A DNA stretch of 64,000 nt from Massilia sp. erpn (GCF_024400215.1 NZ_CP053748.1:4216001-4280000), one strand, 5' to 3'. Shown: positions 51,110 through 60,724, counted from the stretch's first letter. Made by a program: numbers and translations. The notes: generated by a model not told the origin, from the sequence alone.

Positions 51110-53347
51110 ATGGACGAAGAGCAGCAAGCAGCGCCGGACGGTCTGCGGCCGGCGGCAGCCTATGCCGGGCCGAATCTGGAACCGGCGCCCGGTCTCGATC
51201 TGGATCCGTATGCCCTGCTGGAGGCCAGTCCCGGCCAGCCGCCGCTGGTTGTCACCGACGCCCTGGCGGGGGCGGCGCGTTTCTACCTGGAGCGCGAACA
51301 GGGATATTTCAACGATATCTATCTGCTGGCGCCGGTCGGCTACTTCGTGCTGGCGCTGGACACCACAGTGCTGCTGATGAACCTGGTGGGTGCCGACCTG
51401 CTCGGCATCCCGCGCGCCAATCCCCAGCGCCAACGCCTGCGCGGCTTTATCGCCCAGCGCTTCCTGCCCGATTTCGACGCCTTCGTCAGCGCCGCCCTGA
51501 ACAGCCGCGAACCGCAGCGCTGCCAGGTGCAGATGACGCGCGGGCGCGGCGACCGCGGCTTTCCCGTGACCCTGCTGGCCAGCGGCAGTGGCGATGGCCA
51601 GAGTTTCCGCGTGGTGCTCGAGCTGGCCGAGGGCAAGCTGGCGGCGCTGGAACGCAGCGAGGAACGTTTCCGCCGCATCGTGCACAACGCGGAGGAGGGC
51701 ATCTGGGAAGTCGACGCCGCTGCGCGCACCAGCTTCGTCAATCCGAAGATGGCACTGATGCTAGGCTATACCATCGAGGAAATGTTGGAGCAGCCGCTGC
51801 AGCATTTCATGGACGAGGAAGGCCGCACCCTGTTCGAACGCAATATTGCCAGCCGGCTGCAGGGCGTGGCCGAGCGCCACGATTTCAAATTCCGGCGCAA
51901 GAGTGGGGAAGAGCTGTGGGCCAGCCTGTCGACCAACCCTATTTTCGACGGCGACGGCGCGTATCTGGGCGCCCTGGCCCTGGTCACCGACATCACGGCG
52001 CAGCGCCAGTCAAGCGAGGAAGTGTGGCGCCAGGCCAATTTCGACGCCCTGACCGGCCTGCCCAACCGGCATATGTTCCAGGACCGGCTGGGCCAGGAAA
52101 TGAAGAAGGCCAAGCGTGACAATATGTTCCTGGCCTTGCTGTTCATCGATCTCGACCAGTTCAAGGAAGTCAACGACCGCCTCGGCCACGCCATGGGCGA
52201 CCGGCTGCTGGCCGAAGCGGCGGGGCGCATCGCCGCCTGCGTGCGCGCCTCCGACACGCTGGCGCGCCTGGGCGGCGACGAATTCGTCGTGATCCTGCCC
52301 GGCCTGGAACATGCGGCCAGCGTGGAACGCGTGGCGCAGAACATCATCGCCGCGCTGAACCAGCCCTTCCAGCTGGCGCGCGAGCAGGGGCGGGTCTCGG
52401 CCAGCGTCGGCATCGCCCTGTTTCCCAGCGACGCGGCCGAGCCGGCCGACCTGCTCAGCCACGCCGACCAGGCGATGTACGCGGCCAAGTCGGCCGGGCG
52501 CAACCGCTACTGCTATTTCACCGCCGATATGCAGGCGGCGGCCCAGCAGCGCCTGCGCCTGTCGGGCGATTTGCGGCGCGCGCTCGGCGCCGGCGAATTC
52601 CAGCTGTACTACCAGCCCATCGTCAATCTGCACACGGGCCGCATCGAACGCGCCGAAGCGCTGCTGCGTTGGCACCATCCGCAGCGCGGGCTGCTGAATC
52701 CGCCTGAATTCATCGGCAATGCCGAGGCGAGTGGGCTGATCGTGGAGATCGGGGATTGGGTCTTCCGCCAAGCGGCCGACCAGGCCCAGGCCTGGCAGCG
52801 CGAGCTGGGCTGGCCGCTGCAGATCAGCGTCAACCAGTCGCCCGTGCAATTCCGCGGCGACCCCGGCTTCTGCCAGGGCTGGCTTGACTATGTCAACCAG
52901 CTGCAGCTGGCGCCGCGCAGCATCGTCATCGAAATCACGGAAAGCATCCTGACCGAAGCGGCCAGCGCCGTGCTGGAGCGTCTGCGTCAGTTCCGCGCCA
53001 TGGGCTTGCAGGTGGCGCTCGACGACTTCGGCACCGGCCACGGCTCGCTGGCCCACCTCAAGCAGTTCGAGCTCGACTACCTGAAAATTGACCGCAGCTT
53101 CGTGCAGGGTTTAAGCGGCGACAGCGGCGGCCTGGCCCTGTGCGAAGCCATCATCGTCATGGCCCATAAACTGGGTCTGCAAGTGGTGGCCGAAGGGGTG
53201 GAAAGCGAAGTCCAGCTCGCCCTGCTGCAAGCGGCCGGCTGCGACTACGCCCAAGGCTTCGTCTATGCCCACGCCATGCCGCCCGACGAGCTGGCCGCCA
53301 TGATCCAGCGCGAAGCGGCCAACGACGGCGCCAGCCAGGCTGTTTGA
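51110..53347 (+). CDS. PAS-PAS-GGDEF-EAL c-di-GMP turnover protein
   Basis: A soluble 745-residue protein: two PAS-like sensor domains (about 60-180 and 180-310, the second with GIWEVDAAARTSFVN), GGDEF (about 310-475) with intact DLD in LFIDLDQFKEVND and RLGGDEFVV, and EAL (about 490-740) with EALLRWHHP, VNQS, EITES, DDFGTGHGSL, KIDRSF and AEGVES. All catalytic residues of both domains are present, unlike the GGDEF-EAL protein at 22853. The tandem domain can make and degrade c-di-GMP. No operon partner. Confidence 0.93.
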   Translation: MDEEQQAAPDGLRPAAAYAGPNLEPAPGLDLDPYALLEASPGQPPLVVTDALAGAARFYLEREQGYFNDIYLLAPVGYFVLALDTTVLLMNLVGADLLGIPRANPQRQRLRGFIAQRFLPDFDAFVSAALNSREPQRCQVQMTRGRGDRGFPVTLLASGSGDGQSFRVVLELAEGKLAALERSEERFRRIVHNAEEGIWEVDAAARTSFVNPKMALMLGYTIEEMLEQPLQHFMDEEGRTLFERNIASRLQGVAERHDFKFRRKSGEELWASLSTNPIFDGDGAYLGALALVTDITAQRQSSEEVWRQANFDALTGLPNRHMFQDRLGQEMKKAKRDNMFLALLFIDLDQFKEVNDRLGHAMGDRLLAEAAGRIAACVRASDTLARLGGDEFVVILPGLEHAASVERVAQNIIAALNQPFQLAREQGRVSASVGIALFPSDAAEPADLLSHADQAMYAAKSAGRNRYCYFTADMQAAAQQRLRLSGDLRRALGAGEFQLYYQPIVNLHTGRIERAEALLRWHHPQRGLLNPPEFIGNAEASGLIVEIGDWVFRQAADQAQAWQRELGWPLQISVNQSPVQFRGDPGFCQGWLDYVNQLQLAPRSIVIEITESILTEAASAVLERLRQFRAMGLQVALDDFGTGHGSLAHLKQFELDYLKIDRSFVQGLSGDSGGLALCEAIIVMAHKLGLQVVAEGVESEVQLALLQAAGCDYAQGFVYAHAMPPDELAAMIQREAANDGASQAV

Positions 53348-53471
53348 TCCAGCGCAAACAATGTCCACCCCGGTGTCAGGCACCAGGGTTAGACATTTAC
53401 TGATTTAAATCAAACAATGTCCCACCCTGGTGCCTGACACCAGGGTGGGACATTTGCTGATCTAGATCAAA
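53343..53471. repeat. Paired palindromic repeat (BIME-like), copy 3
   Basis: Best preserved copy. The second hairpin (53416-53454) has a perfect 17-base stem, AATGTCCCACCCTGGTG and its complement, with loop CCTGA. The first hairpin has loop TCAGG, so the pair is inverted. Short palindromes (TTTGATCCAGCGCAAA, TGATTTAAATCA, TGATCTAGATCA) separate and border the hairpins. It lies between two convergent stops. Confidence 0.9.
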
Positions 53472-53481
53472 GCGAAGGGAC

Positions 53482-54522
53482 TTAGGCGCTTAGGCGCAGG
53501 AGGGAGACGACGCGGTCGCGGCTGATGCCGACCAGGGCGGAATTCAGGGCCAGCAGATTGCTGTAGCTCGGTTCCTTGGCGACGTCGGCAAAGCGCAGGG
53601 CGGCTTCGTCGATGCCGGCGACGTCGATTTCGGCCATGGCGGCGGCGGCGCGGTGGCTCGCTTCGTACAGTGCGGCATTGACCTTGGCCAGTGCCGCTTC
53701 GACATGGGACAGCGCCTGCATCACTTGCTGCAGGGTGCGGCGGATCGCTTCGACATCGGACACGCCCCAGCCTTCAGGCATGATGAGGGGCGCTTCTTCT
53801 TCGGTCTTGATGCGGTTCAGTTGGCCGGCCGGGAAGCGGATGCCGCCGCCTTGCACGGAAAAGCCGTCGCGGATGGCGGGGAACAGAGCTTCCTCCGCCA
53901 CGAAAATCAGTTCGCCGGCGTCGTTGACCGACACGCTCATGCCGGCCGGGGCCAGGGTCTGGTTGAAGCGGGCCACGATTTCGCCATCGCTCAGGCCCGG
54001 GGTCAGGGTCAGGGAGCGCAGGTTCTGCGCGCTGCCGTTGAGCGAAATGGCCAGGGTTTCGCGTGCGCCGCTGCGCAGATTGGCCATGCTCATGCCGCGC
54101 ACGGTGAAGCGCTGCACGGCCGGTTCGCTGCTGCTGAATTCGAGCTGGGAATCGAGCGTGCCGCCGGCCGCTTCGCTGCGGCTGCGCCAGGTGTCGTTGA
54201 ATTGGCGCAGGCGCGCTTCGACCTGGCCGTCACGCTGCTGGCGGCTGGCCAGACGGCCGGCCAGTTCCGTTTTCAGGGCGCGCAGCTGAGCGGCGCTTTG
54301 TTCCAGGAAATCCACGGCTTGCTGAGCTCCGGAGATATCGTTCTGCAACGGTTGATCCAGGTTGCTGATGCCGCGGCGCAGCGGGGCGGCAGTGCCGCTG
54401 CCCGTGACGGGCGCGGCGGCGGTATCGGCCGCGGTCTTCAGCCCCGCGGCGTCGACCTGGCTGGCGGAACCGCTCTGGCCGGCGGCGATTCCATTGGGAC
54501 TGGAGCGCTGGACGATTTGCAT
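53482..54522 (-). CDS. Flagellin-like protein with a hook-IN motif
   Basis: A 346-residue protein encoded directly after flgL (nine bases). It begins with a low-complexity segment, then a coiled coil (about 65-110). The middle (about 150-215) matches the flagellin hook-IN pattern: LAISLNGSAQNLRSLTLTPGLSDGEIVARFN, here seen in parts, followed by SVNDAGELIFVAEE. The C-terminus is helical and ends LALNSALVGISRDRVVSLLRL, reminiscent of flagellin terminal helices. No standard flagellin N-terminus is seen. Likely an accessory hook-filament protein. Confidence 0.7.
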   Translation of the reverse strand: MQIVQRSSPNGIAAGQSGSASQVDAAGLKTAADTAAAPVTGSGTAAPLRRGISNLDQPLQNDISGAQQAVDFLEQSAAQLRALKTELAGRLASRQQRDGQVEARLRQFNDTWRSRSEAAGGTLDSQLEFSSSEPAVQRFTVRGMSMANLRSGARETLAISLNGSAQNLRSLTLTPGLSDGEIVARFNQTLAPAGMSVSVNDAGELIFVAEEALFPAIRDGFSVQGGGIRFPAGQLNRIKTEEEAPLIMPEGWGVSDVEAIRRTLQQVMQALSHVEAALAKVNAALYEASHRAAAAMAEIDVAGIDEAALRFADVAKEPSYSNLLALNSALVGISRDRVVSLLRLSA

Positions 54523-54531
54523 GATGGTCGT

Positions 54532-55452
54532 TTACAGAAGCTTGAAGAGGGACATGTCGCTGATCTTGGTATAGGCCTTGTACGTGGCCTGCAGCGCCAT
54601 ATTGTAACCGTTCAGGTCGGTCGCGGCGATGCCGTAGTCGAGCTGGCTCAGGTCGTTGATCGCGGTGCGGTTCGAGATGCTGACGTTGGCATGGTTGTCG
54701 GCTAAGGTGCCCATCACGTTCTGCGCGCCGCCGAGTTCGGCGATGTGGCCGGCCAGCAGATCCATGGCATCATCAATGGCCAGTAGGTTGTTGGTCAAGG
54801 CGCCACGGGTGGTAGGGTCCGTGGATGACACGCTCGGAAGCATGAGCTTCTGGATCGCATCCTCCATCGTGTTCAGGACAGTCTCCAGGCCTTTGACATC
54901 GACGTTGGCCGCCTGGGTTATACCATTGCCGATCACAACATTTTGCTTCGCCGTATTGCCGGTGAAGGAATAGGACGGTGGTGAAGCTGGAGGACCAGCC
55001 GTCACAGTTTTGGTGATCGGTGCTTTATCCGTCAGTGTGCCGGAAAAGATGTACTTGCCTTCCTGATCCTTGGTATTGCCGTTGTAATACAAGCTGTCCT
55101 GTAATGAGCGCAGCGGGGCGATCATTGCCTGCAAGTCCTTGGGTGTATTGTGCGCATCCAGGGCCAATACCATGATATCGCGGGCTTCATTGAGATCGTT
55201 GACCATGCTTTGCAAATAGGTCTCATTGTGCGACAGCCGGATTTTCACGGCGGCGATATTGTCGCGATACTGACTGACAATCGATTCTTCGCGCAGCAGC
55301 CGCGAGATACGCACATTAGCGATCGGGTCGTCGGACGGCACCAGCAGCCGGTTGCCGCTGGCCATCTGCTGAGTCAGCCTGGAAATGCCTTCCTGGTTCA
55401 GGCCCAGGGACGTGTTCATGCTGGCCTGGAATTGGGAGGTGGCGATACGCAT
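54532..55452 (-). CDS. flgL: Flagellar hook-associated protein FlgL (HAP3)
   Basis: Hook-filament junction protein of 306 residues. The flagellin-like N-terminus MRIATSQFQASMNTSLG and QQMASGNRLLVPSDDPI are diagnostic; the C-terminal helix is LDYGIAATDLNGYNMALQATYKAY. It is exported by the flagellar type III system, so no signal peptide. It follows flgK by nine bases. Confidence 0.92.
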   Translation of the reverse strand: MRIATSQFQASMNTSLGLNQEGISRLTQQMASGNRLLVPSDDPIANVRISRLLREESIVSQYRDNIAAVKIRLSHNETYLQSMVNDLNEARDIMVLALDAHNTPKDLQAMIAPLRSLQDSLYYNGNTKDQEGKYIFSGTLTDKAPITKTVTAGPPASPPSYSFTGNTAKQNVVIGNGITQAANVDVKGLETVLNTMEDAIQKLMLPSVSSTDPTTRGALTNNLLAIDDAMDLLAGHIAELGGAQNVMGTLADNHANVSISNRTAINDLSQLDYGIAATDLNGYNMALQATYKAYTKISDMSLFKLL

Positions 55453-55461
55453 GATAAATCC

Positions 55462-56898
55462 TTAATTGAACATGGCCAGGGTGGAGTCAAACAGGCTATT
55501 GGCCACGGCAATGGCTTTCATGTTCGCCTGGTACATTTTCTGGAATTCGATCAGATTGATCGCTTCCTCATCCTCATTGACGCCGCTGGTCGACGCCCAG
55601 TCGCCTTCCGCCTGTCCGCGGATGGTGGTGGAATTCTTCAGTAGTGACTGATTTTTCTTGCTCTCGATGCCGAGTTGGCCAACCAGCTGCGTATCGGCGT
55701 CGCCGATCTGAACATTGGTTAGCGTGCCCACGGTAACGGACTTGGATTTAAGGGCAATCATGTCTTGCAGATTATCACTAGCCCCCGGTGCGGCCGGTGT
55801 CGGTAGGGCTGGCGGCGCCGGGTTCATATTGCCTTTGCCAAATGCCAGATCAAGCGTGGTGAAACCTGTTTTCAAACCCATCAAACCACCAGCGCCGGCG
55901 GCATTGATAACGAATAAGTCGTCACCTTGCTGCGGACCGGGATTGGTAGCGGGCGGTGGCGGTGGGTGTGCCGTGGTCCCAAGTTTTTGTATTGCATTGA
56001 ATCTCGTGGCAATTTCAGTTGCTAAATCTGTAATGGATTTTTGCAAAGGAACCAGGGTGTTTTTCTCAAATTCAAAGAGCCCGCCCAGTGAACCGCCGAT
56101 ATTCGCATCATCCACAGCGAAAACAGAACCTCCAAAGTCCAGGCGCAACTGTTGAGGCGTTGTCGGGGTCAGGCTCAAGCTACTAGCGAGCTTGCCAGCC
56201 ACCAGCGGTTGGCCGCTTTTCAGGGAGACGCTGCTGCTGCCATCGGGTTGCTGCAAGACATCAATGGACACCATTTTGGCCAGATCATCGATAGCCAGAT
56301 TGCGCTCGTCGACCAGGGTTGAGGTATTGGTGCCCACTGCGCCAGCTTGGGCAATACGATCATTTAGACCGGCAATATTGGCAATCAGAGTATTGACCTG
56401 CGGCATCATGGACTCGCGTTGCTGCTCGACCGAGGCCATCTGGTTTTTCGTGACGTTATAAATACTGTTGAATGCCTGGGCCATGGCGCCGGCCGCCGAT
56501 ATTACCTGACCGCGCAGCGGCGTGGAGCTGGGGTCGACACCGGCCGCGTTCAGCGACTGGAAGAACTGGTCGATACCATTGCTGATGCTGGTCTTATCGT
56601 CGCCCATGATTTGCTCAAGCTGGCTCAGATAGGGCTGCATTTGGGTGTGGCGGCCGAGATCGGCATTCGCACGCCACAGCTGCTGGTTCTTGTACTCGTC
56701 ACTGAAGCGCAGCAGGGAACTGACTTTCACGCCCAAACCGGGGCCATTCGTCGTCCCCATGGCCGGGCCGAGCGCCGTCAGCAGCGCGCCCTGGCGGGTA
56801 TAGCCGCGCGTCTTCATATTGGCCGTATTCTGGCTGGTGGCGTTGATCGCGGCTTGGGCGGCGAGGGCTCCGCTCAGGGCATTGGTGATGGCGCTCAT
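55462..56898 (-). CDS. flgK: Flagellar hook-associated protein FlgK (HAP1)
   Basis: Junction protein of 478 residues, somewhat shorter than E. coli FlgK (547). N-terminal rod/hook motif MSAITNALSGALAAQAAIN and TANMKTRGYTRQG, C-terminus FQKMYQANMKAIAVANSLFD. A central proline run (HPPPPPATNPGP) interrupts the variable domain. Start 56898 excludes a 20-residue extension without family likeness. The middle of the gene is visibly AT-richer than its ends. Confidence 0.92.
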   Translation of the reverse strand: MSAITNALSGALAAQAAINATSQNTANMKTRGYTRQGALLTALGPAMGTTNGPGLGVKVSSLLRFSDEYKNQQLWRANADLGRHTQMQPYLSQLEQIMGDDKTSISNGIDQFFQSLNAAGVDPSSTPLRGQVISAAGAMAQAFNSIYNVTKNQMASVEQQRESMMPQVNTLIANIAGLNDRIAQAGAVGTNTSTLVDERNLAIDDLAKMVSIDVLQQPDGSSSVSLKSGQPLVAGKLASSLSLTPTTPQQLRLDFGGSVFAVDDANIGGSLGGLFEFEKNTLVPLQKSITDLATEIATRFNAIQKLGTTAHPPPPPATNPGPQQGDDLFVINAAGAGGLMGLKTGFTTLDLAFGKGNMNPAPPALPTPAAPGASDNLQDMIALKSKSVTVGTLTNVQIGDADTQLVGQLGIESKKNQSLLKNSTTIRGQAEGDWASTSGVNEDEEAINLIEFQKMYQANMKAIAVANSLFDSTLAMFN

Positions 56899-56991
56899 AG
56901 GGTGCGGTTCTTTCCTGTATTGGGCTTGGGAGCGGTGCCCTGGGGCACCGTGATCCATTACTAAGCTAAGGCGACCGCTTACTGTGGCGAA

Positions 56992-57396
56992 TTAAGCGGC
57001 AGCCCCAGGTTTTTTCTCTGTAGAAATATTGCCAAGCTCCGAGGCCGGCGCCACGGGCGTCGGCGCGGGCAATAACTGGCGCAGGATGGCGTCGGCCACG
57101 CCGAAGGCGCGGCGGCCGGCCAGGCTGTCGGCGACCAGGTTGTCGGCCATGTCCAGCATGTCCTGGTTGATCTGATCCTTGAAGATGCTGTCTTCACCGG
57201 CCATTTCGCGCGTCGAATTGCGCATCTGGTGCAGCAGGTGGCTGATGAAGAAGCTTTCAAACTTGGTGGCCGCCTCGGTGGCCTTGGCACGGTATTCGGG
57301 GTCGACGCCGTCCACCGCCGGCTGGGCGGCGGCGATGCGTTCCTGTTCTTCGGCGGCCAGGGCGGGATGTTGCAATGGTGAAATGCGGTTATTCAT
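56992..57396 (-). CDS. flgJ: Rod-binding protein FlgJ, N-terminal domain only
   Basis: A 134-residue rod-capping protein with KATEAATKFESFFISHLLHQM and DMLDMADNLVADSLAGRRAFG, the rod-binding domain. The C-terminal muramidase domain present in many gamma- and betaproteobacterial FlgJ is absent, so another peptidoglycan enzyme must open the wall. Its start shares one base with the flgI stop (TGATG). Confidence 0.88.
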   Translation of the reverse strand: MNNRISPLQHPALAAEEQERIAAAQPAVDGVDPEYRAKATEAATKFESFFISHLLHQMRNSTREMAGEDSIFKDQINQDMLDMADNLVADSLAGRRAFGVADAILRQLLPAPTPVAPASELGNISTEKKPGAAA

Positions 57397-58508
57397 CAGA
57401 TCACCACCAGTTCGCCTTCGATCGCACCAGCCTGGTCCAGGGCTTGCAGGATCGCCATGATATCGTCGGGCGAGGCGCCCAGGCTGTTGACCACGTCGAT
57501 GATCGATTGCAGCTTGGCGCCGGCCGGCCATTTGAACATCTGGCCCGAACCCTGGTCGACGCTGACATTCGACTGCGGCGTGACCGTGGTCTGGCCCTGG
57601 GCGAAGGCGTTCGGCTGGCTCACTTTCGAGCTTTCCGAGATCACCACCTTGAGCGAGCCGTGGGTGACGGCGGCGGCGCGCACGCGCAGGCCGTCGGCGA
57701 TGACGACGGTGCCGGTGCGCGAGTTGAACACCACTTTCGGGTTTTCATTGCCGACATCGATGGGCAAGCCTTCCAGCTTGGCAACGAAGGCCACGCGCTG
57801 GGTCGGATTCTCGGGGGCGATGACGTCGATGCTGGTGGCGTCGCTGGTGCTGGCGATCTGGCCGAAGCGGCGGTTGATCGCTTCCACGATATTGGTGGCG
57901 GTCTGGAAGTGCGGATGGCGCAAGGACAGGCGCACCGTCGGCTTGCTGGAAAAATCGGTGGCGATTTCGCGTTCGATCACGGCGCCGTTGGGGATGCGGC
58001 CCGAGGTCGGGGTATTCACGGTGACGGAGGAACCGCTCTTGCCGGCCGCGTTCAAGCCGCCGACCACCACATTGCCCTGGGCCAGGGCATACACTTCGTT
58101 GTCGGCCGCGCGCAGCGGGGTCAGGAGCAGGGCGCCGCCGCGCAGGCTCTTGGCGTCGCCCAGCGAGGAGACGGTGATGTCGATCGGCTGGCCGCGGCGG
58201 TAGCCGGGCGGGAAGACGGCGCTGACCATGACGGTGGCGACGTTCTTGCTTTTCGCGTCCGAGCCGTCCGGCATCTTGACGCCGAACTGCTTGAGCATAT
58301 TCACCACCGACTGGCTGGCGAACTTGACCTGGGTCGAGTCGCCGCTGCCGTTCAAGCCCACCACCAGGCCGTAGCCCACCAGCGGGTTTTCGCGCACACC
58401 CTCGATGCTGACGAGGTTGCGCAGGGTTTGGGCCGCCGAGGCCGGCTGGCCGACCGTCAGCAGGGCGGCGCTGGCGCACAGGGCAGGGAGGATCCAGCGG
58501 AGTTTCAT
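57396..58508 (-). CDS. flgI: Flagellar P-ring protein FlgI
   Basis: Periplasmic P-ring subunit of 370 residues; Sec signal peptide cut after PASAA (residue 26). Family segments: [46 protein letters not shown] and [21 protein letters not shown] at the C-terminus. It depends on the FlgA chaperone, whose gene starts at 63579. Confidence 0.95.
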   Translation of the reverse strand: MKLRWILPALCASAALLTVGQPASAAQTLRNLVSIEGVRENPLVGYGLVVGLNGSGDSTQVKFASQSVVNMLKQFGVKMPDGSDAKSKNVATVMVSAVFPPGYRRGQPIDITVSSLGDAKSLRGGALLLTPLRAADNEVYALAQGNVVVGGLNAAGKSGSSVTVNTPTSGRIPNGAVIEREIATDFSSKPTVRLSLRHPHFQTATNIVEAINRRFGQIASTSDATSIDVIAPENPTQRVAFVAKLEGLPIDVGNENPKVVFNSRTGTVVIADGLRVRAAAVTHGSLKVVISESSKVSQPNAFAQGQTTVTPQSNVSVDQGSGQMFKWPAGAKLQSIIDVVNSLGASPDDIMAILQALDQAGAIEGELVVI

Positions 58509-58517
58509 GTGTTCACC

Positions 58518-59174
58518 TTAGAAGGGCATCCAGGGGCCGACGAAGAAGCGGGTCAGCCAGCCCGGCTGTTGCACATCGGCCAGGGTGCCGTTGGCCGAAT
58601 AGGCGATGCGCGCATTGGCGATGCGCAGCGAAGACACCTGGTTGTTGGCGTCGATGTCGGCGGCGCGCAGATAGCCGCGCAGGCGCAGGAATTCCTCGCC
58701 CTGGTTCAGCGTCAGGTTCTTTTCGCCGGCCACGCGCAGCAGGCCATTGGGCAGTACTTCCTGCACGATAACGGTGATGGCGCCGTTCAGGGTGTTTTGC
58801 TGGGTGCTGGAGGAATCGCCGGCAAAGCCATTCTTGCCGGACAGGTCGACGCCGGCTTTGGGGAAGGTCTTGCCAAGCAGGCCGGGCGCGGCGATGGCGG
58901 TGCTGGAGTCTTTGCTCAGCTTGGTGCCCGCGCTTTTCGACGCCTGCGTGGTTTCCTGCAGCAGCACGGTGACCAGATCGCCGACGCGGAAGGCGCGGCT
59001 GTCCGAGGTCAGCGACACGCCGCCCTCGGGATCGAAGACGCCGCCCGAGGTGCCGCGCGACGGCGCCACGCGGGCCACCGGCGGCGGCTCGTCGAAGGGC
59101 GCCGGCCGCACGGGCGGCTGGGCGCAGCCGGCCGCCAGCAGCGCCAGGGCCAGCGTGCTCAGGACGGCTTTCAT
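58518..59174 (-). CDS. flgH: Flagellar L-ring lipoprotein FlgH
   Basis: Outer-membrane L-ring subunit of 218 residues. Lipobox LLAAGC places the lipid on C17. Typical segments are FRVGDLVTVLLQETTQASKSA, ITVIVQEVLPNGLLRVAGEK and the C-terminal ADVQQPGWLTRFF. It overlaps flgG by one base. Confidence 0.95.
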   Translation of the reverse strand: MKAVLSTLALALLAAGCAQPPVRPAPFDEPPPVARVAPSRGTSGGVFDPEGGVSLTSDSRAFRVGDLVTVLLQETTQASKSAGTKLSKDSSTAIAAPGLLGKTFPKAGVDLSGKNGFAGDSSSTQQNTLNGAITVIVQEVLPNGLLRVAGEKNLTLNQGEEFLRLRGYLRAADIDANNQVSSLRIANARIAYSANGTLADVQQPGWLTRFFVGPWMPF

Positions 59175-59965
59175 TATCTTGCCGCCTGTGCCAGGTATTG
59201 CAGCATATTGTCGGCGGCCGACAGCACCTTGGTATTCATTTCATAGGTGCGCTGGGCCGCGATCATGTCAACCATCTCTTCCACCACCTGGACGTTGGAG
59301 CCTTCCAGCGCGCCTTGCTTGAGCTTGCCGAACTGGGCGTCGCCGGGACGGCCTTCGGTCGGCGCGCCGCTGGAGGCGGTTTCCTGGAACAGGTTTTCGC
59401 CCAGGGCCAGCAGGCCGGTCGGGTTGATGAAACTGGTCAGGGTCAGCTGGCCCAGTTCGGTCGGCGCGGTATTGCCGGGCAGGGTGGCCGAGACGGTGCC
59501 GTTTTCGCCGATGGTGATGCGGGTCGCATTGTTCGGGATGGTGATCTGCGGCACGATGGGCAAGCCCTGGGCCGTGGTCAGGATGCCATTGCTGTCCATC
59601 TGCAGCTGGCCGGCGCGCGTGAAGGCCGCTTCGCCGTTCGGGCGGCGCACCTGCAGGAAGCCGTTGCCGGTGATGGCCACGTCAAAGGTGTTGTTGGTGG
59701 TTTGCAGGCTGCCGTTGGTGAAGACCTTTTGCGTGCCGACCAGGTGGGTACCGTTGCCGAGCTGAACGCCGGACGGGCTCAGGGTATTGTTGTCGGCGCG
59801 CTGGGCACCCGGCTGCGCTTCGATCGAGTAGAACAGGTCTTCGAAGACGGCGCGGTCGCGCTTGTAGCCGACGGTGTTGGCATTGGCCAGGTTGTTGGCG
59901 ATGGTTTGCAGTTTCGCGTCCTGCGCCTGCACGCCGGTCTTGCTGATCCACATTGCTGGATTCAT
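59174..59965 (-). CDS. flgG: Flagellar distal rod protein FlgG
   Basis: Distal rod subunit of 263 residues. N-terminus MWISKTGVQAQDAKLQTIANNLAN, rod consensus NTVGYKRDRAVFEDL, and C-terminus LEGSNVQVVEEMVDMIAAQRTYE in parts. Length equals E. coli FlgG (260). No signal peptide, as expected for type III export. Confidence 0.96.
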   Translation of the reverse strand: MNPAMWISKTGVQAQDAKLQTIANNLANANTVGYKRDRAVFEDLFYSIEAQPGAQRADNNTLSPSGVQLGNGTHLVGTQKVFTNGSLQTTNNTFDVAITGNGFLQVRRPNGEAAFTRAGQLQMDSNGILTTAQGLPIVPQITIPNNATRITIGENGTVSATLPGNTAPTELGQLTLTSFINPTGLLALGENLFQETASSGAPTEGRPGDAQFGKLKQGALEGSNVQVVEEMVDMIAAQRTYEMNTKVLSAADNMLQYLAQAAR

Positions 59966-59985
59966 TGGATTCTCCTTGTCGGTAC

Positions 59986-60711
59986 TTAAGCGCCGAGCAG
60001 GCGGTTGCCTGCCTCGTTCATGCTGTCGCTGGCCTTGAATAATTTCATCTGGATTTCAAAGGTGCGGTTCAGGCTCATCACCGCCACCATTTCCTCGACC
60101 GCCGAGACATTACTGCCTTCGAGGTGGCCGGCGCGCACCTGCACCGTGTTGTCGGTGTTCAGCGGCTGGCCGTCGCGCGCCACCAGGAGGCCCGCTTCGT
60201 TCTTGGTCAATTCCGAGGTTTCGGCCTTGACCAGCTTGAGCTTGTCGATCACCTGCATCTGGGCCTGGCCCGGCACCTGGATCGAGACCGTGCCGTCCTG
60301 GCCGATTTCGACGCGGGTGTGGATGGGCAGGGTCAGCGGGCCGCCTTCGCCCAGCAGCTGCATGCCGTTGACGGTCATGGTGCCGTCGGCGTCGAGCGTG
60401 ATGCCGCCGGCGCGGGTATACGCCTCGCCGGTCGGGCCTTGCACGGCGAACATGCCGGCGCCGGAAATGGCGACGTCGAGTTCGCGCCCGGTGGCTTTCA
60501 GCGCTCCCTGGCGGCCATTCACGGCATTGGCCTGCATGCGCGACATATGGCGGTCGTCATAGCCATAGCCAGGCAGGGCGGCAGCCGTGGCCAGCTCGAG
60601 ATTGGCGCGGAAGCCGCTCGTGTCGAGGTTGGCCAGGTTGTTGGCGTGGACCTGTTGGCCCCGCAGCGCCCGTTCGGCGCCGCTCATCGCGGTATAGATC
60701 AGCGCGTCCAT
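59986..60711 (-). CDS. flgF: Flagellar proximal rod protein FlgF
   Basis: Rod subunit of 241 residues: MDALIYTAMSGAERALRGQQ and HANNLANLDTSGFRANLE at the N-terminus, LEGSNVSAVEEMVAVMSLNR at the C-terminus. It follows flgE by 13 bases in the same operon. Confidence 0.95.
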   Translation of the reverse strand: MDALIYTAMSGAERALRGQQVHANNLANLDTSGFRANLELATAAALPGYGYDDRHMSRMQANAVNGRQGALKATGRELDVAISGAGMFAVQGPTGEAYTRAGGITLDADGTMTVNGMQLLGEGGPLTLPIHTRVEIGQDGTVSIQVPGQAQMQVIDKLKLVKAETSELTKNEAGLLVARDGQPLNTDNTVQVRAGHLEGSNVSAVEEMVAVMSLNRTFEIQMKLFKASDSMNEAGNRLLGA

Positions 60712-60724
60712 GCTGGTTCAGTCC

